Below, piece by piece: positions 7,999-16,004 of a DNA stretch of 58,301 bases. Below the pieces are notes generated by a model. The model worked only from the letters and a program-made list of their open reading frames with translations. It made no database searches and was not told where the DNA came from. The position numbers were made by a program, and so were the translations under genes. The stretch is from contig CALMMC010000151.1 in assembly GCA_937868205.1 (NCBI GenBank), positions 1 through 58,301 on the forward strand. The letters run 5' to 3'. Source of the stretch: JAAZPG01 sp012797375. GTDB taxonomy: Bacteria > Acidobacteriota > Aminicenantia > Aminicenantales > UBA4085. Every line of letters begins with the position of its first letter. The first letter of the stretch is position 1.

Positions 7999-8700
7999 TC
8001 AGGCTCCTTTCCGCTCCTCTCGCTCAATTCCGCCGTCACGAAGATGGATGATCCGGCCGGCTTGTTCGGCCACGCTTCGGTCATGGGTGACGAGGACGAT
8101 CGTGTGCCCTTCGCCGTGAAGCTTGTGGAAGATCTTCAGGATTTCGCCGCCGGTCCGGGAATCAAGATTGCCGGTCGGCTCATCGGCTAAAATCAGGGCC
8201 GGTTCGTTGACGAGAGCCCGGGCGATCGCGACCCTCTGGCGCTCTCCGCCTGAAAGCTCGGGGGGGCGGTGGTCCATCCGGTCGAGCATCTCGACCTCGG
8301 CCAAGGCGGCCCGGACCTTCGTTTCCCGTTCTTTTTTCTTTGTTCCTTTGTAGATCAGGGGCAGTTCGACATTATGGAACGCCGTGGCCCGCGGAAGAAG
8401 ATTGAACACCTGGAAAACGAATCCGATGTCCCGGTTGCGGACTTGGGCCAGCTCGTTTTCGGTCATGGCCGAGGCCAACTGGCCGTTCAATGTGTAGGAG
8501 CCGCTCGTCGGCGTGTCGAGGCAGCCGATCAGATTCATAAGAGTCGATTTTCCGGAGCCGGAAGGCCCCATGATGGCCACGATCTCCCCCTTTTGGATCT
8601 CGAAGGACACGCCCCGGAGCGCCTTGACTTGGGTCTTGCCCAGGTCATAAGTCTTGGAGAGATTCTCGACCTTGATCACCAGGGGAGGGGAAGCGCTCAT
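7999..8700 (-). CDS. ABC transporter ATP-binding protein, MacB/LolD/YknY type
   Basis: 233 residues. ATG at 8700 overlaps the adaptor gene's stop (ATGA). Walker A GPSGSGKST, Q-loop FQVFNLLPRATAFHNVELPL, signature LSGGERQRVAIARAL, Walker B LILADEPTGNLD and switch His in VTHDRS are intact; the NLLPRATA and DEPTGNLD blocks are typical of the MacB/LolD/FtsE class. It should energise efflux or an envelope mechanotransmission process together with an FtsX-type permease. That permease is absent from this locus, so its partner must be encoded elsewhere or replaced by the Yip1 protein. Confidence 0.93.
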   Translation of the reverse strand: MSASPPLVIKVENLSKTYDLGKTQVKALRGVSFEIQKGEIVAIMGPSGSGKSTLMNLIGCLDTPTSGSYTLNGQLASAMTENELAQVRNRDIGFVFQVFNLLPRATAFHNVELPLIYKGTKKKERETKVRAALAEVEMLDRMDHRPPELSGGERQRVAIARALVNEPALILADEPTGNLDSRTGGEILKIFHKLHGEGHTIVLVTHDRSVAEQAGRIIHLRDGGIEREERKGA

Positions 8701-9932
8701 CTTTCGGTTTTTTCCTTCCGAACGTCCGTCTTGATCAAGTCCCCGTCCTTGAGGGTGCGGAGCGCGTCGTACGGTCCGGAGATGATCGTCTGGCTTTCGG
8801 TCAGGCCGGAAGCGATTTCGACCTCCAGCTCGCCCATGATTCCTTTCTGGACGGGGACGAACCGGGCCCGTCCGTGCTCGACCACGAACACGCCTTCCTC
8901 CGTCTTTTCCCGGGATTTTGGAGACGTCCCGCCGGCGGGCTCGGGCTTGTCCCGGACGACGAGGGCCGAGATCGGCACGGCCAGCACGCCCTCTTTCCGG
9001 GAGGTGATGATGTCGGCGCCGGCCGATAAGCCGGGCTTGAGGCCGGGGGAGGGATTCTCCAGGGTCACGACTACTTTGAAGTCTTTGGATTCCTGGGTGG
9101 TCGACGAAGCCAGCCCGGATTTCTGCAGCGCCGAGGAGCCGATCTCGGTCACTTTTCCCTTGAAGACCTCGTTGGGGAAGGCGTCGACCCGGACTTCGGC
9201 GTCTTGGCCCAGGACGACCGCGACGACATCGGTTTCGTCCACTTCCACTTCGACCTCCATGACCGAAAGATCGGCGATGGTCATGAGGACCGTCCCGGGA
9301 TTGTTCATCGTCCCTATGATGGCGACTTCGCCCTCCTCCACCCGGAGGCTCGTGATGATGCCGTCGATCGGGGCGGTAAAGACCGTCTTGGAGAGATTGT
9401 CCAGGGAGCTTTTCAGGGAGGCCTGGGCTTGGGCGATCTGAAAATCGATGGCTTTCAGCGAGGCCTCGGAGATTTCCCATTGAACCTTGGCCTGTTCCAG
9501 CTGCTCTTTGGAGATCAGCTCGTTGTCGTAAAGGTTTTTTTGGCGTTCATAGAAGCTCCGGTTCTTGGCCAGCTGGGCCTCGACCTTGATCCGCTCGGCC
9601 TGGGAGCTCTGGATGAAGGCCCGATCGTGGTCGGCGTTGGCTTCATACTGGGAGGGATCCAGTCCGAGGAGAAAGTCGCCGCGCTTGACCTCCTGCCCTT
9701 CCTGAACTCCGATCTTGATGATTCGGCCGGGGATTTGGGCCGACAGGTTGATGTTCTTTTTCGGCTTGATTTCCCCCGACGCGGAGATGAGGGATGTCAG
9801 GTCCCGGCGGCCGGCTTTTTCGGTTGTCGCCCGGATGGATTTTTCCCTTCGGGTGGAGAGATTGAGGAGGATGACGAAGCCGATGAGGGCCGCGGCCGCG
9901 ATGATCAAGACGGCTTTTTTCTTTTTTGTCAT
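8697..9932 (-). CDS. Periplasmic adaptor subunit, HlyD/MacA/YknX family
   Basis: 411 residues. One N-terminal transmembrane anchor (AVLIIAAAALIGFVILL), then the split biotinyl-lipoyl domain (SASGEIKPKKNINLSAQIPG ... TAPIDGIITSLRVEEGEVA), a coiled-coil hairpin of about 90 residues between the halves, and beta-barrel and membrane-proximal domains. In MacA/YknX systems this protein connects the inner-membrane transporter to the envelope. First gene of a three-gene run adaptor-ATPase-Yip1. It diverges from the inositol monophosphatase gene across a 176-bp gap. Confidence 0.92.
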   Translation of the reverse strand: MTKKKKAVLIIAAAALIGFVILLNLSTRREKSIRATTEKAGRRDLTSLISASGEIKPKKNINLSAQIPGRIIKIGVQEGQEVKRGDFLLGLDPSQYEANADHDRAFIQSSQAERIKVEAQLAKNRSFYERQKNLYDNELISKEQLEQAKVQWEISEASLKAIDFQIAQAQASLKSSLDNLSKTVFTAPIDGIITSLRVEEGEVAIIGTMNNPGTVLMTIADLSVMEVEVEVDETDVVAVVLGQDAEVRVDAFPNEVFKGKVTEIGSSALQKSGLASSTTQESKDFKVVVTLENPSPGLKPGLSAGADIITSRKEGVLAVPISALVVRDKPEPAGGTSPKSREKTEEGVFVVEHGRARFVPVQKGIMGELEVEIASGLTESQTIISGPYDALRTLKDGDLIKTDVRKEKTER

Positions 9933-10071
9933 GGATTGAGCCTTGTCCGAATAAAATCACCCTTTCATACGATGGAGCGGCTCGAAAGTTCAGAAAATAA
10001 GCGCGGCGGGATCGATTTCCGCCGCCGTCCCGGAGGCCGCTCCGCCGGCCGGCGGGAAAAGGGGAAACGGG

Positions 10072-10100
10072 TTGAAAGACGCGTCTCCCTGGTCTATGAT
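10072..10100 (+). promoter_or_regulatory. Sigma-70-type promoter of suhB-like gene; predicts leaderless mRNA
   Basis: TTGAAA (10072-10077), 17-bp spacer, TATGAT (10095-10100). The ATG is at 10109, only 8 nt after the -10 box, so the transcript should start about at the initiation codon. No purine-rich Shine-Dalgarno sequence is present there. Confidence 0.65.
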
Positions 10101-10108
10101 AGCCGGAC

Positions 10109-10888
10109 ATGACCGGTTACACGTCCTACCTGGATGCCGCCCGGGATGCCGCCCGCGAGGCGGGGGACATCCTCAGGCGCGATTACCGCCGGGCCGGCCC
10201 CGTGTCCTTCAAGGGGGAGATCGATCTCGTCACGGAAACCGACACCGCCTCCCAGGCCTTGATCCATGAGCGGCTGGCGGCCCGCTTTCCCGGCCATGAT
10301 TTCCTCGGAGAGGAAGGGCTCCGAAAGATCACCGGGGCCGGCTTCCGCTGGATCATCGATCCGCTCGACGGGACCACGAATTTCGCCCACCGGTTCCCTT
10401 GGTTCTGCGTCTCCATCGCCCTGGAGCACGACGGGGCGCTCGTCGCCGGAATCGTCTTCAACCCGATCATGGGCGAGATGTTCACGGCCGAGGCCGGCGG
10501 AGGGGCTTTCCTCAACGGCGAGCCCATCCGGGTCTCGGCGACCGGGGAGCTCGGCCGAAGCCTGGTGGCGACCGGATTCCCTTACGACGTCCGTGAGTCA
10601 CGGACCAACATGGCCGCCCATAACCGTTTTCTCCTGGCCGCCCAGGCCGTCCGGCGATGCGGATCGGCCGCCTTGGACCTCTGCTACGTCGCGTGCGGGC
10701 GGTTTGAGGGATTCTGGGAATTAAAGCTCAACCCGTGGGACACGGCCGCCGGGGCGGTGATCCTGGCCGAAGCCGGCGGGCGGCTCACCGATTTGCGGGG
10801 CCGCCCGGCGGACATCTACATCCCCGAGCTCTGCGCCAGCAACGGGCTCATCCATCAAGCGATGCTCGACATTCTCCGGGAAACATGA
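10109..10888 (+). CDS. suhB: Inositol-1-monophosphatase family phosphatase
   Basis: 259 residues, full length. Metal-binding motifs of the Li-sensitive phosphatase superfamily are intact: GEEG near residue 68, DPLDGTTNF near residue 87, and NPWDTAAG near residue 209. It would hydrolyse myo-inositol phosphate or related sugar phosphates in a Mg-dependent reaction; SuhB proteins also act in rRNA transcription in some bacteria. FBPase- and CysQ-like relatives share these motifs, so substrate is uncertain. Its TGA overlaps the ATG of the following exported lectin-like gene (ATGA), indicating co-transcription. Confidence 0.88.
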   Translation: MTGYTSYLDAARDAAREAGDILRRDYRRAGPVSFKGEIDLVTETDTASQALIHERLAARFPGHDFLGEEGLRKITGAGFRWIIDPLDGTTNFAHRFPWFCVSIALEHDGALVAGIVFNPIMGEMFTAEAGGGAFLNGEPIRVSATGELGRSLVATGFPYDVRESRTNMAAHNRFLLAAQAVRRCGSAALDLCYVACGRFEGFWELKLNPWDTAAGAVILAEAGGRLTDLRGRPADIYIPELCASNGLIHQAMLDILRET

Positions 10889-11397
10889 TGCGCGCCTTGG
10901 CCCTCGCCTTCGCCCTGATCCGCCTGGCCGGCGGGTTTCCCGGGGGATCGACGGGGGATAAAGCCTCTCTCCGGCCGGGCGATTTCGTCCTGGTGAAGAC
11001 GCTGACGGCGGCGGGAGCGTCCGGCTGGACGGATACCGGCCTCGAGGTCCGGGCCGGGGAGGAATTCTGGTTTGAGGCGTCCGGCACGATCTGCCTGCAG
11101 ACCGGCAACGAGGAAGCCTATTGCGGTCCTGAAGGCATCCAGGTGCGGACGATGCAGCAGCCGCTGCCGGAAAGCAACCTCGGTTGTCTTGTCGGCCGGG
11201 TCCTACGGGAAGTCGTGATCGTCGAGGATCCGAAAACGAAGGAAAAAACGGTCCGGGAATACGGCGTGGCTTTCCCCATCGGGAAAGCCGGCCCGGCCGT
11301 GATCCCGGCCGACGGCCGCCTCTTCCTCGGTCCCAATGAGAACGTGACCGGCGACAACGACGGCGCCTTTGCCGTCCGTGTCTACCGCCGGGGCTGA
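10885..11397 (+). CDS. Exported PA-IL (LecA)-like carbohydrate-binding domain protein
   Basis: 170 residues. A hydrophobic N-terminus (MMRALALAFALIRLAGG) is probably a signal peptide. The rest resembles a LecA/PA-IL-like beta-sandwich: G-W-T-D-T-G-L-E-V near the front, a central CGPEGI, the LGCLVGRV strand, and PADGRLFLGPNENVTGDNDGAFAVRVY at the end with the Asn/Asp-rich Ca-ligand-like loop of such lectins. It could bind galactose-type sugars at the cell surface or in the periplasm. Recognition is by pattern, not alignment; a generic jelly-roll domain remains possible. Start chosen because ATGA overlaps the suhB stop. Confidence 0.6.
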   Translation: MMRALALAFALIRLAGGFPGGSTGDKASLRPGDFVLVKTLTAAGASGWTDTGLEVRAGEEFWFEASGTICLQTGNEEAYCGPEGIQVRTMQQPLPESNLGCLVGRVLREVVIVEDPKTKEKTVREYGVAFPIGKAGPAVIPADGRLFLGPNENVTGDNDGAFAVRVYRRG

Positions 11398-11401
11398 ACG
11401 A

Positions 11402-12751
11402 TCAATCGCCGTTCTTGCGGGCCAGGAATTTTTCCAGAAACTGCGTGTCGTACGTTCCGTTGATGAAATCCGAATTGGCCAGGATCATCAAGTGGAGGGG
11501 GATGTTCGTCTTGATCCCGACGATCGTCGTCATTTCCAAGGCGGTCTGCATCTTCTTGATGGCCAGGAGCCGCGACGGCGCGTAAGCGATGATCTTGGCC
11601 ACGAGCGAGTCGTAATAGGGCGGAATGACCCATCCGCCGTAGGCCCCCGAATCCACCCGGATGCCTTCCCCTCCGGGGAGGACGAGGAAATCAATCGTCC
11701 CCGGCGACGGGGCGAACGTGTTCGGATCCTCGGCGTTGACCCGGCATTCGATGCAGTGACCCTTCATCTTGAGCTCGAAGGGGAAATTGACCTTTTCCCC
11801 CGCGGCCGTCCGGATCTGGGTCTTGACCAGGTTGATCCCGTAGACCATTTCCGTGATCGGATGCTCGACTTGGACCCGGGTGTTGGTCTCCATGAAATAG
11901 AATTTCCGGCTCTCGTCGACCAGGAACTCAAAGGTCCCCAAGTTTTCGTATCCGAGATACTTGGCCGCGTCCTCGACCGCCTTCATCATTTTCCGGCGGA
12001 GCTTCTCGTCGATGAAGGGCGAAGGCGTTTCCTCGATGACTTTCTGATACTTCCGCTGAACGGAGCATTCCCGCTCGCCGAAGGCGACGACGTTGCCTTT
12101 CTTGTCGCCGATGACCTGGATCTCGATGTGGTGGGCTCCGACGATGTACTTCTCGAGATACAGGGACGGATCCCCGAAAGCGTTTTTGGCCTCGTTCTGA
12201 GCGATGGGAAACTGCTCTTCGAGGTGGTTGGCGTTGCGGCAGATCCGCATGCCCTTCCCGCCCCCTCCGGCCGAGGCCTTGATAATGACGGGATAGCCGA
12301 TTTTTTGGGCGGTTTTTTTCGCCTCGTCGGAATCCTCGAGGACCTTGTCGCTTCCCGGAATGACCGGAACCTTGGCCCGCATCATCTCCTGGCGGGCCCG
12401 ATTCTTGTCGCCCATAAGACGGATAATCGAGGCCGGGGGACCGATGAAGGTGATCCCCTCGGTCTCGCAGATCTCGGCAAACCGGGCGTTTTCGGCCAGG
12501 AATCCGTACCCGGGGTGGATGGCGTCGGCCTTGGTGATTTGGGCGACGCTGAGGATGTTGGGAATATTGAGATAGCTGTCCTGGGGCTTGGCCGGCCCGA
12601 TGCAGAATTTCTCGTCGGCCAGCATGGTGTGGAGCGACGTCCGGTCTGCCTCGGAAAAAACGGCCACGGTTTTGATGCCCAGCTCCTTGGCCGCGCGGAT
12701 GATGCGGAGGGCGATTTCCCCGCGGTTGGCGATAAGGATTTTCGAAAACAT
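11402..12751 (-). CDS. accC: Acetyl-CoA carboxylase, biotin carboxylase subunit
   Basis: 449 residues, normal length. N-terminus FSKILIANRGEIALRIIRAAKELG, ATP-grasp P-loop SAGGGGKGMR, and catalytic region with HIEIQVIGDKKGN and FMETNTRVQVEH are all canonical. It carboxylates biotin on BCCP with bicarbonate and ATP, the first half-reaction of fatty-acid synthesis. It follows accB with a 6-nt gap and is expressed from the accB promoter. The carboxyltransferase subunits accA/accD are not in the window. Confidence 0.96.
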   Translation of the reverse strand: MFSKILIANRGEIALRIIRAAKELGIKTVAVFSEADRTSLHTMLADEKFCIGPAKPQDSYLNIPNILSVAQITKADAIHPGYGFLAENARFAEICETEGITFIGPPASIIRLMGDKNRARQEMMRAKVPVIPGSDKVLEDSDEAKKTAQKIGYPVIIKASAGGGGKGMRICRNANHLEEQFPIAQNEAKNAFGDPSLYLEKYIVGAHHIEIQVIGDKKGNVVAFGERECSVQRKYQKVIEETPSPFIDEKLRRKMMKAVEDAAKYLGYENLGTFEFLVDESRKFYFMETNTRVQVEHPITEMVYGINLVKTQIRTAAGEKVNFPFELKMKGHCIECRVNAEDPNTFAPSPGTIDFLVLPGGEGIRVDSGAYGGWVIPPYYDSLVAKIIAYAPSRLLAIKKMQTALEMTTIVGIKTNIPLHLMILANSDFINGTYDTQFLEKFLARKNGD

Positions 12752-12757
12752 CGCGCC

Positions 12758-13231
12758 TTACGCCTGCGGGACGATCAGGAACAGCTTCTGACCGAATTCG
12801 ACGGGCTTGCCGTTCTCGACATAGATTTCCTTGATGACGCCGTCGGCATCGGATTCGATCTCGTTCATGAGCTTCATCGCTTCAACGATGCACAGGGTTT
12901 GTTTCTTTTTGACGACGTCTCCGACCTCGACAAACGGCGGGGAACTGGGGGAAGGCGCCCGGTAGAACGTCCCGACCATGGGGGAAAGAACGGCATGGGC
13001 GTCTCCCTTGATTTCGGCGGGAGGTTCCGGAACGGGGCCGGCGAAAGGAATGGAGTTGGGAGCGGCGGGAGCGAGGTCGACGTACGAGGGGCGATTATTG
13101 ACAACGACCGGGACATTCCGGCCGACCTTGATCTTGAAGCCTTCGATTTCCAGCTCGAATTCGGACAGATTTTTTTCCTCGAGAAGTTTGATGATTTTAT
13201 TGATTTCTTCAAAATCTATTTTCGGAGCCAT
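12758..13231 (-). CDS. accB: Biotin carboxyl carrier protein of acetyl-CoA carboxylase
   Basis: 157 residues. N-terminal helical region, Pro/Ala-rich linker around residues 60-80, then the biotinyl domain with VEAMKLMNEIESD; the lysine of EAMK is the biotinylation site (the usual following Met is Leu here). It carries carboxybiotin between AccC and the carboxyltransferase. A GGAGGAGG Shine-Dalgarno lies just before the ATG and a consensus-like promoter lies about 90 bp upstream. Confidence 0.95.
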   Translation of the reverse strand: MAPKIDFEEINKIIKLLEEKNLSEFELEIEGFKIKVGRNVPVVVNNRPSYVDLAPAAPNSIPFAGPVPEPPAEIKGDAHAVLSPMVGTFYRAPSPSSPPFVEVGDVVKKKQTLCIVEAMKLMNEIESDADGVIKEIYVENGKPVEFGQKLFLIVPQA

Positions 13232-13317
13232 ATCCTCCTCCTGAAAAAAATAAGTCCATCTTCTTTATTTTCTTACGGTTAAAATTATCCCGAAATATTC
13301 TGGAAAAAATCCTCATT

Positions 13318-13346
13318 ACGTTACCCTACGAACCGGGGACTGTCAA
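13318..13346 (-). promoter_or_regulatory. Sigma-70-type promoter of accB-accC
   Basis: Minus strand: TTGACA (13341-13346), 17-bp spacer, TAACGT (13318-13323). The predicted leader is about 80 nt, AT-rich, ending in a strong GGAGGAGG ribosome-binding site. The leader has no clear FapR-type palindrome. Confidence 0.7.
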
Positions 13347-13374
13347 GCAATGTGAATCGACAAGATATATCGCT

Positions 13375-14631
13375 TTATTGTTTTTTCTCGAAGACCGAGG
13401 CCCTCCGGCCGGCGCACCAGACATCCTTGACCTGGAACTTGTAATCGAGCAGGACGATATCGGCATCGGCCCCGGGGAGAAGCGTTCCCTTGCGTTTCTC
13501 CAAGCCCAAAATCCGGGCGGGATTGGAGGTCGCCAGAGGAAGAACATCCTGAAGCGACCAGCCGCTCCATTCCATAAGTTTCAGGAGCGCCTCGAGGAGA
13601 CGGAGGTTGCTGCCGAAAAGCCCCCCCGCGGCCGTCAAAAGAGGCGCTTCCTTCGTTCCCGCGTTCCGGCTGGCATCGGTGACGAAAACGACTTTATCCG
13701 CCGGCTTCGCCTGGAGAACCAGGAAAACCGCCGCCGGGTGAAGATGACGTCCGTCGGCGATAAGCTCCACGGAGGCCCGCTCGTTCAGGAGCAGAGCTCC
13801 GGCCAGCCCCGGCTCCCGGTGGAAGAAGCCGCGCATGGCGTTGAAGAGGTGCGTCCCGTGGCTGATCCCGGCGTCGAAGCCGCGGATCGCTTCCTCGAAC
13901 GAAGCGTCGGAATGCCCGGCCGAGGCGATGATCCCCCGGCGGACAAGAAACTTGATGAACGCGGGGGCGCCGGGAAGCTCGGGGGCCAGGGTCATGAGAC
14001 GAATGGGCGTGCGAAAAATCCGGAGGTACTCCCGGATTTCCGCCTCGTCGATTCTTCGGACGGCTCCGGGAGGCTGGGCCCCGTGCCGCTTCTTGGAAAT
14101 AAACGGTCCCTCCAAGTGGATCCCCAGGATGTCCGGGCCGGCTTCCGTCGTCGCCGGCAGGGAACCCCGTTTCCCCCGCGGCCGAAGGGCGTCGACCGCG
14201 GCCAGGGCTTTTTTCAAGGCCGGGCGGGAGGCCGTCATCATCGTCGGCAGGACCGACGTCGTCCCGCCCCGGACGTGGGTCTCGAGGACCGTCCGCGCGG
14301 CCTCGACCGTCCCGTCAATGTAGTCGGCGCCGCCGCCGCCGTGCTGGTGGATGTCGATGAGTCCCGGAACGGCGATGAGATCGGGGGCCTCGACGACGTC
14401 CATCGTGAACCGGTCCGATTGATCGTGGGCTTTGCGGACGGCCGCGGCGATTTCCTTGTCCCGGCCGACGGCGACGATCCGGCGGCCCTTGATCAGGACG
14501 GCGCCCCGGCGGATTTCCTTGTCGGGCGTCAGGACGACGCCGGCCCGGATTAAAATATAGGGAACCGGGGGGCGGCCCCTTTTCACGGCTTTCGTTTTCA
14601 TTTTACGGGCAGGTTTGGTTGTTTGCGGCAT
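13375..14631 (-). CDS. nagA: N-acetylglucosamine-6-phosphate deacetylase
   Basis: 418 residues from the ATG at 14631, which overlaps the upstream glmM-like stop (ATGA); a later Met at the MKTKAVKRG position is possible. Amidohydrolase motifs are intact: IDIHQHGGGG, HLEGPF with the metal-binding Glu, SAGHSDA, ISHGTHLFNAM, IADGRHLHP and the catalytic Asp in FVTDAS. It removes the acetyl group of GlcNAc-6-P to give GlcN-6-P, which ties it to the two upstream phosphohexomutase genes through amino-sugar metabolism. The N-terminal ~20 residues are basic and unusual for the family. Confidence 0.92.
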   Translation of the reverse strand: MPQTTKPARKMKTKAVKRGRPPVPYILIRAGVVLTPDKEIRRGAVLIKGRRIVAVGRDKEIAAAVRKAHDQSDRFTMDVVEAPDLIAVPGLIDIHQHGGGGADYIDGTVEAARTVLETHVRGGTTSVLPTMMTASRPALKKALAAVDALRPRGKRGSLPATTEAGPDILGIHLEGPFISKKRHGAQPPGAVRRIDEAEIREYLRIFRTPIRLMTLAPELPGAPAFIKFLVRRGIIASAGHSDASFEEAIRGFDAGISHGTHLFNAMRGFFHREPGLAGALLLNERASVELIADGRHLHPAAVFLVLQAKPADKVVFVTDASRNAGTKEAPLLTAAGGLFGSNLRLLEALLKLMEWSGWSLQDVLPLATSNPARILGLEKRKGTLLPGADADIVLLDYKFQVKDVWCAGRRASVFEKKQ

Positions 14632-16004
14632 CAGATTTTTCTCCAAGCGGCGGCGATTTCCCCGCGCAGCGCGGCCAGGGCCCGGCGGGCCCGGATTTCC
14701 GTTTTCGCCTCGGCCAGCACCCGGATGACCGGCTCGGTGTTCGAGGGACGGAGGTGGATCCAATGATCCGGGAAATCGACTTTCAATCCATCGAGCAGAT
14801 TGACCGTTCCCTTGTCTTCGTATCGTTTTCTCAACACCCGAATCAGGCGATGGGCGCGCTCGGCCGATCCCTCGATCCGATCCTTGAGGAGCACATAGCG
14901 GGGCAGGGCTCCGGCCAGGGCCGAAACCGGCTTGTGGCCGGCCGCCAGGGCGTCCAGAACATGGCCCATCGCCGCGAAGCTGTCTCGGCACGGATGGATT
15001 TCCGGATCGATGACTCCTCCATTCCCCTCGCCGCCGATCACGGCCCGCGGCCGGGCAGCGAGGACCTTTTCGACGACGTTGACCTCGCCGATCCGGGTCC
15101 GGAAGATCTTCACTCCGTGCCGGGCGGCCAAGTCGTCCAAGGCCCGGGTCGAGGACATGTTGCAGACGATCGAGCCTTTCGTTTTTTCCAGGACGCGGCT
15201 CGCCGCCCAGACGAGGGTCATCTCCTCGCCCAGCGGGCGGCCGCGCTCGTCGATGATCGCCAGCCGGTCGGCGTCGGCGTCCTGGACAAAGCCGATGTCG
15301 GCCCGGGCCGTTTTCACCGCCCGGCAGACGCCGGCGATGTTTTCGGGGGTCGGCTCGGAAGGATGGACGAATTCCCCGGTGGGGTCGCACGCCAGCGGAA
15401 CGACGTCGCAGCCCAGCTCCCGAAGAAAACGCGGTCCCAGGACGGCTCCCGCGCCGTTGTTGCAGTCCAGGACGACGCGGATCCGGCGGCGGCGGATCGC
15501 TTCCCCGTCGAACCGGTTGAGGAGCCGGCGGAGATGGGCGTCGGCGGCGCGGGGCAAGACCTCAATGGTCCTGAATTTCCCGGCGGCGACGAAATCGAAG
15601 GCGCCCTGGTGATAGATGTCGAGGTATTCCTCCGTCTGCTGAGGCGTGAGGTACAGTCCGCGGCGGCTGATGAACTTGAGGCCGTTCCATTCCCGGGGAT
15701 TGTGGCTGGCGGTCACGGCGATTCCTCCGGCCGCCCGGACCTCTTTCGTCAAGTACAGGAAAGAAGGGATCGGGAGGATGCCGACGTCCACCGGCCGGCA
15801 GCCCACGGCCAGGAGACCGGACACAACGGCTTCGGCCAGCATGATCCCGGAGGAGCGGGCGTCGCGGCCGACGAGCACCGGCCCGCCGCCGACGTAGGTT
15901 CCGAACGCCTGGGCCAGGGCCGCCGCCAGCTGGGGCGTGAGACTGTCGCCGATGATTCCCCGCGCTCCGGAGATGCTGATTTTCAGAGTCGTCGCGCTTT
16001 TCAT
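14631..16004 (-). CDS. glmM: Phosphoglucosamine mutase/phosphohexomutase, catalytically intact
   Basis: 457 residues of the alpha-D-phosphohexomutase family. The phosphoserine loop TASHNP (Ser ~100), Mg-binding loop DADADR, sugar-binding loop GEGNGG and C-terminal phosphate-binding RPSNTEPVIRV are all present. The loop GEGNGGVIDPEIHPCRDS resembles phosphoglucosamine mutases of archaeal type, and the nagA neighbour supports interconversion of GlcN-6-P and GlcN-1-P; phosphomannomutase or phosphoglucomutase activity cannot be excluded. ATGA overlaps join it to the degenerate paralog upstream and to nagA downstream. Confidence 0.85.
   Translation of the reverse strand: MKSATTLKISISGARGIIGDSLTPQLAAALAQAFGTYVGGGPVLVGRDARSSGIMLAEAVVSGLLAVGCRPVDVGILPIPSFLYLTKEVRAAGGIAVTASHNPREWNGLKFISRRGLYLTPQQTEEYLDIYHQGAFDFVAAGKFRTIEVLPRAADAHLRRLLNRFDGEAIRRRRIRVVLDCNNGAGAVLGPRFLRELGCDVVPLACDPTGEFVHPSEPTPENIAGVCRAVKTARADIGFVQDADADRLAIIDERGRPLGEEMTLVWAASRVLEKTKGSIVCNMSSTRALDDLAARHGVKIFRTRIGEVNVVEKVLAARPRAVIGGEGNGGVIDPEIHPCRDSFAAMGHVLDALAAGHKPVSALAGALPRYVLLKDRIEGSAERAHRLIRVLRKRYEDKGTVNLLDGLKVDFPDHWIHLRPSNTEPVIRVLAEAKTEIRARRALAALRGEIAAAWRKI

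Noticed and set aside
11369..13282. A 637-codon open frame on the plus strand opposite accC-accB
   Set aside because: It is antisense to clearly conserved accC and accB with no recognisable domain; the skewed codon use of GC-rich genes keeps the opposite strand open. Several similar long antisense frames (for example opposite wbaP, the TPR/SLH gene and hflX) were rejected for the same reason.
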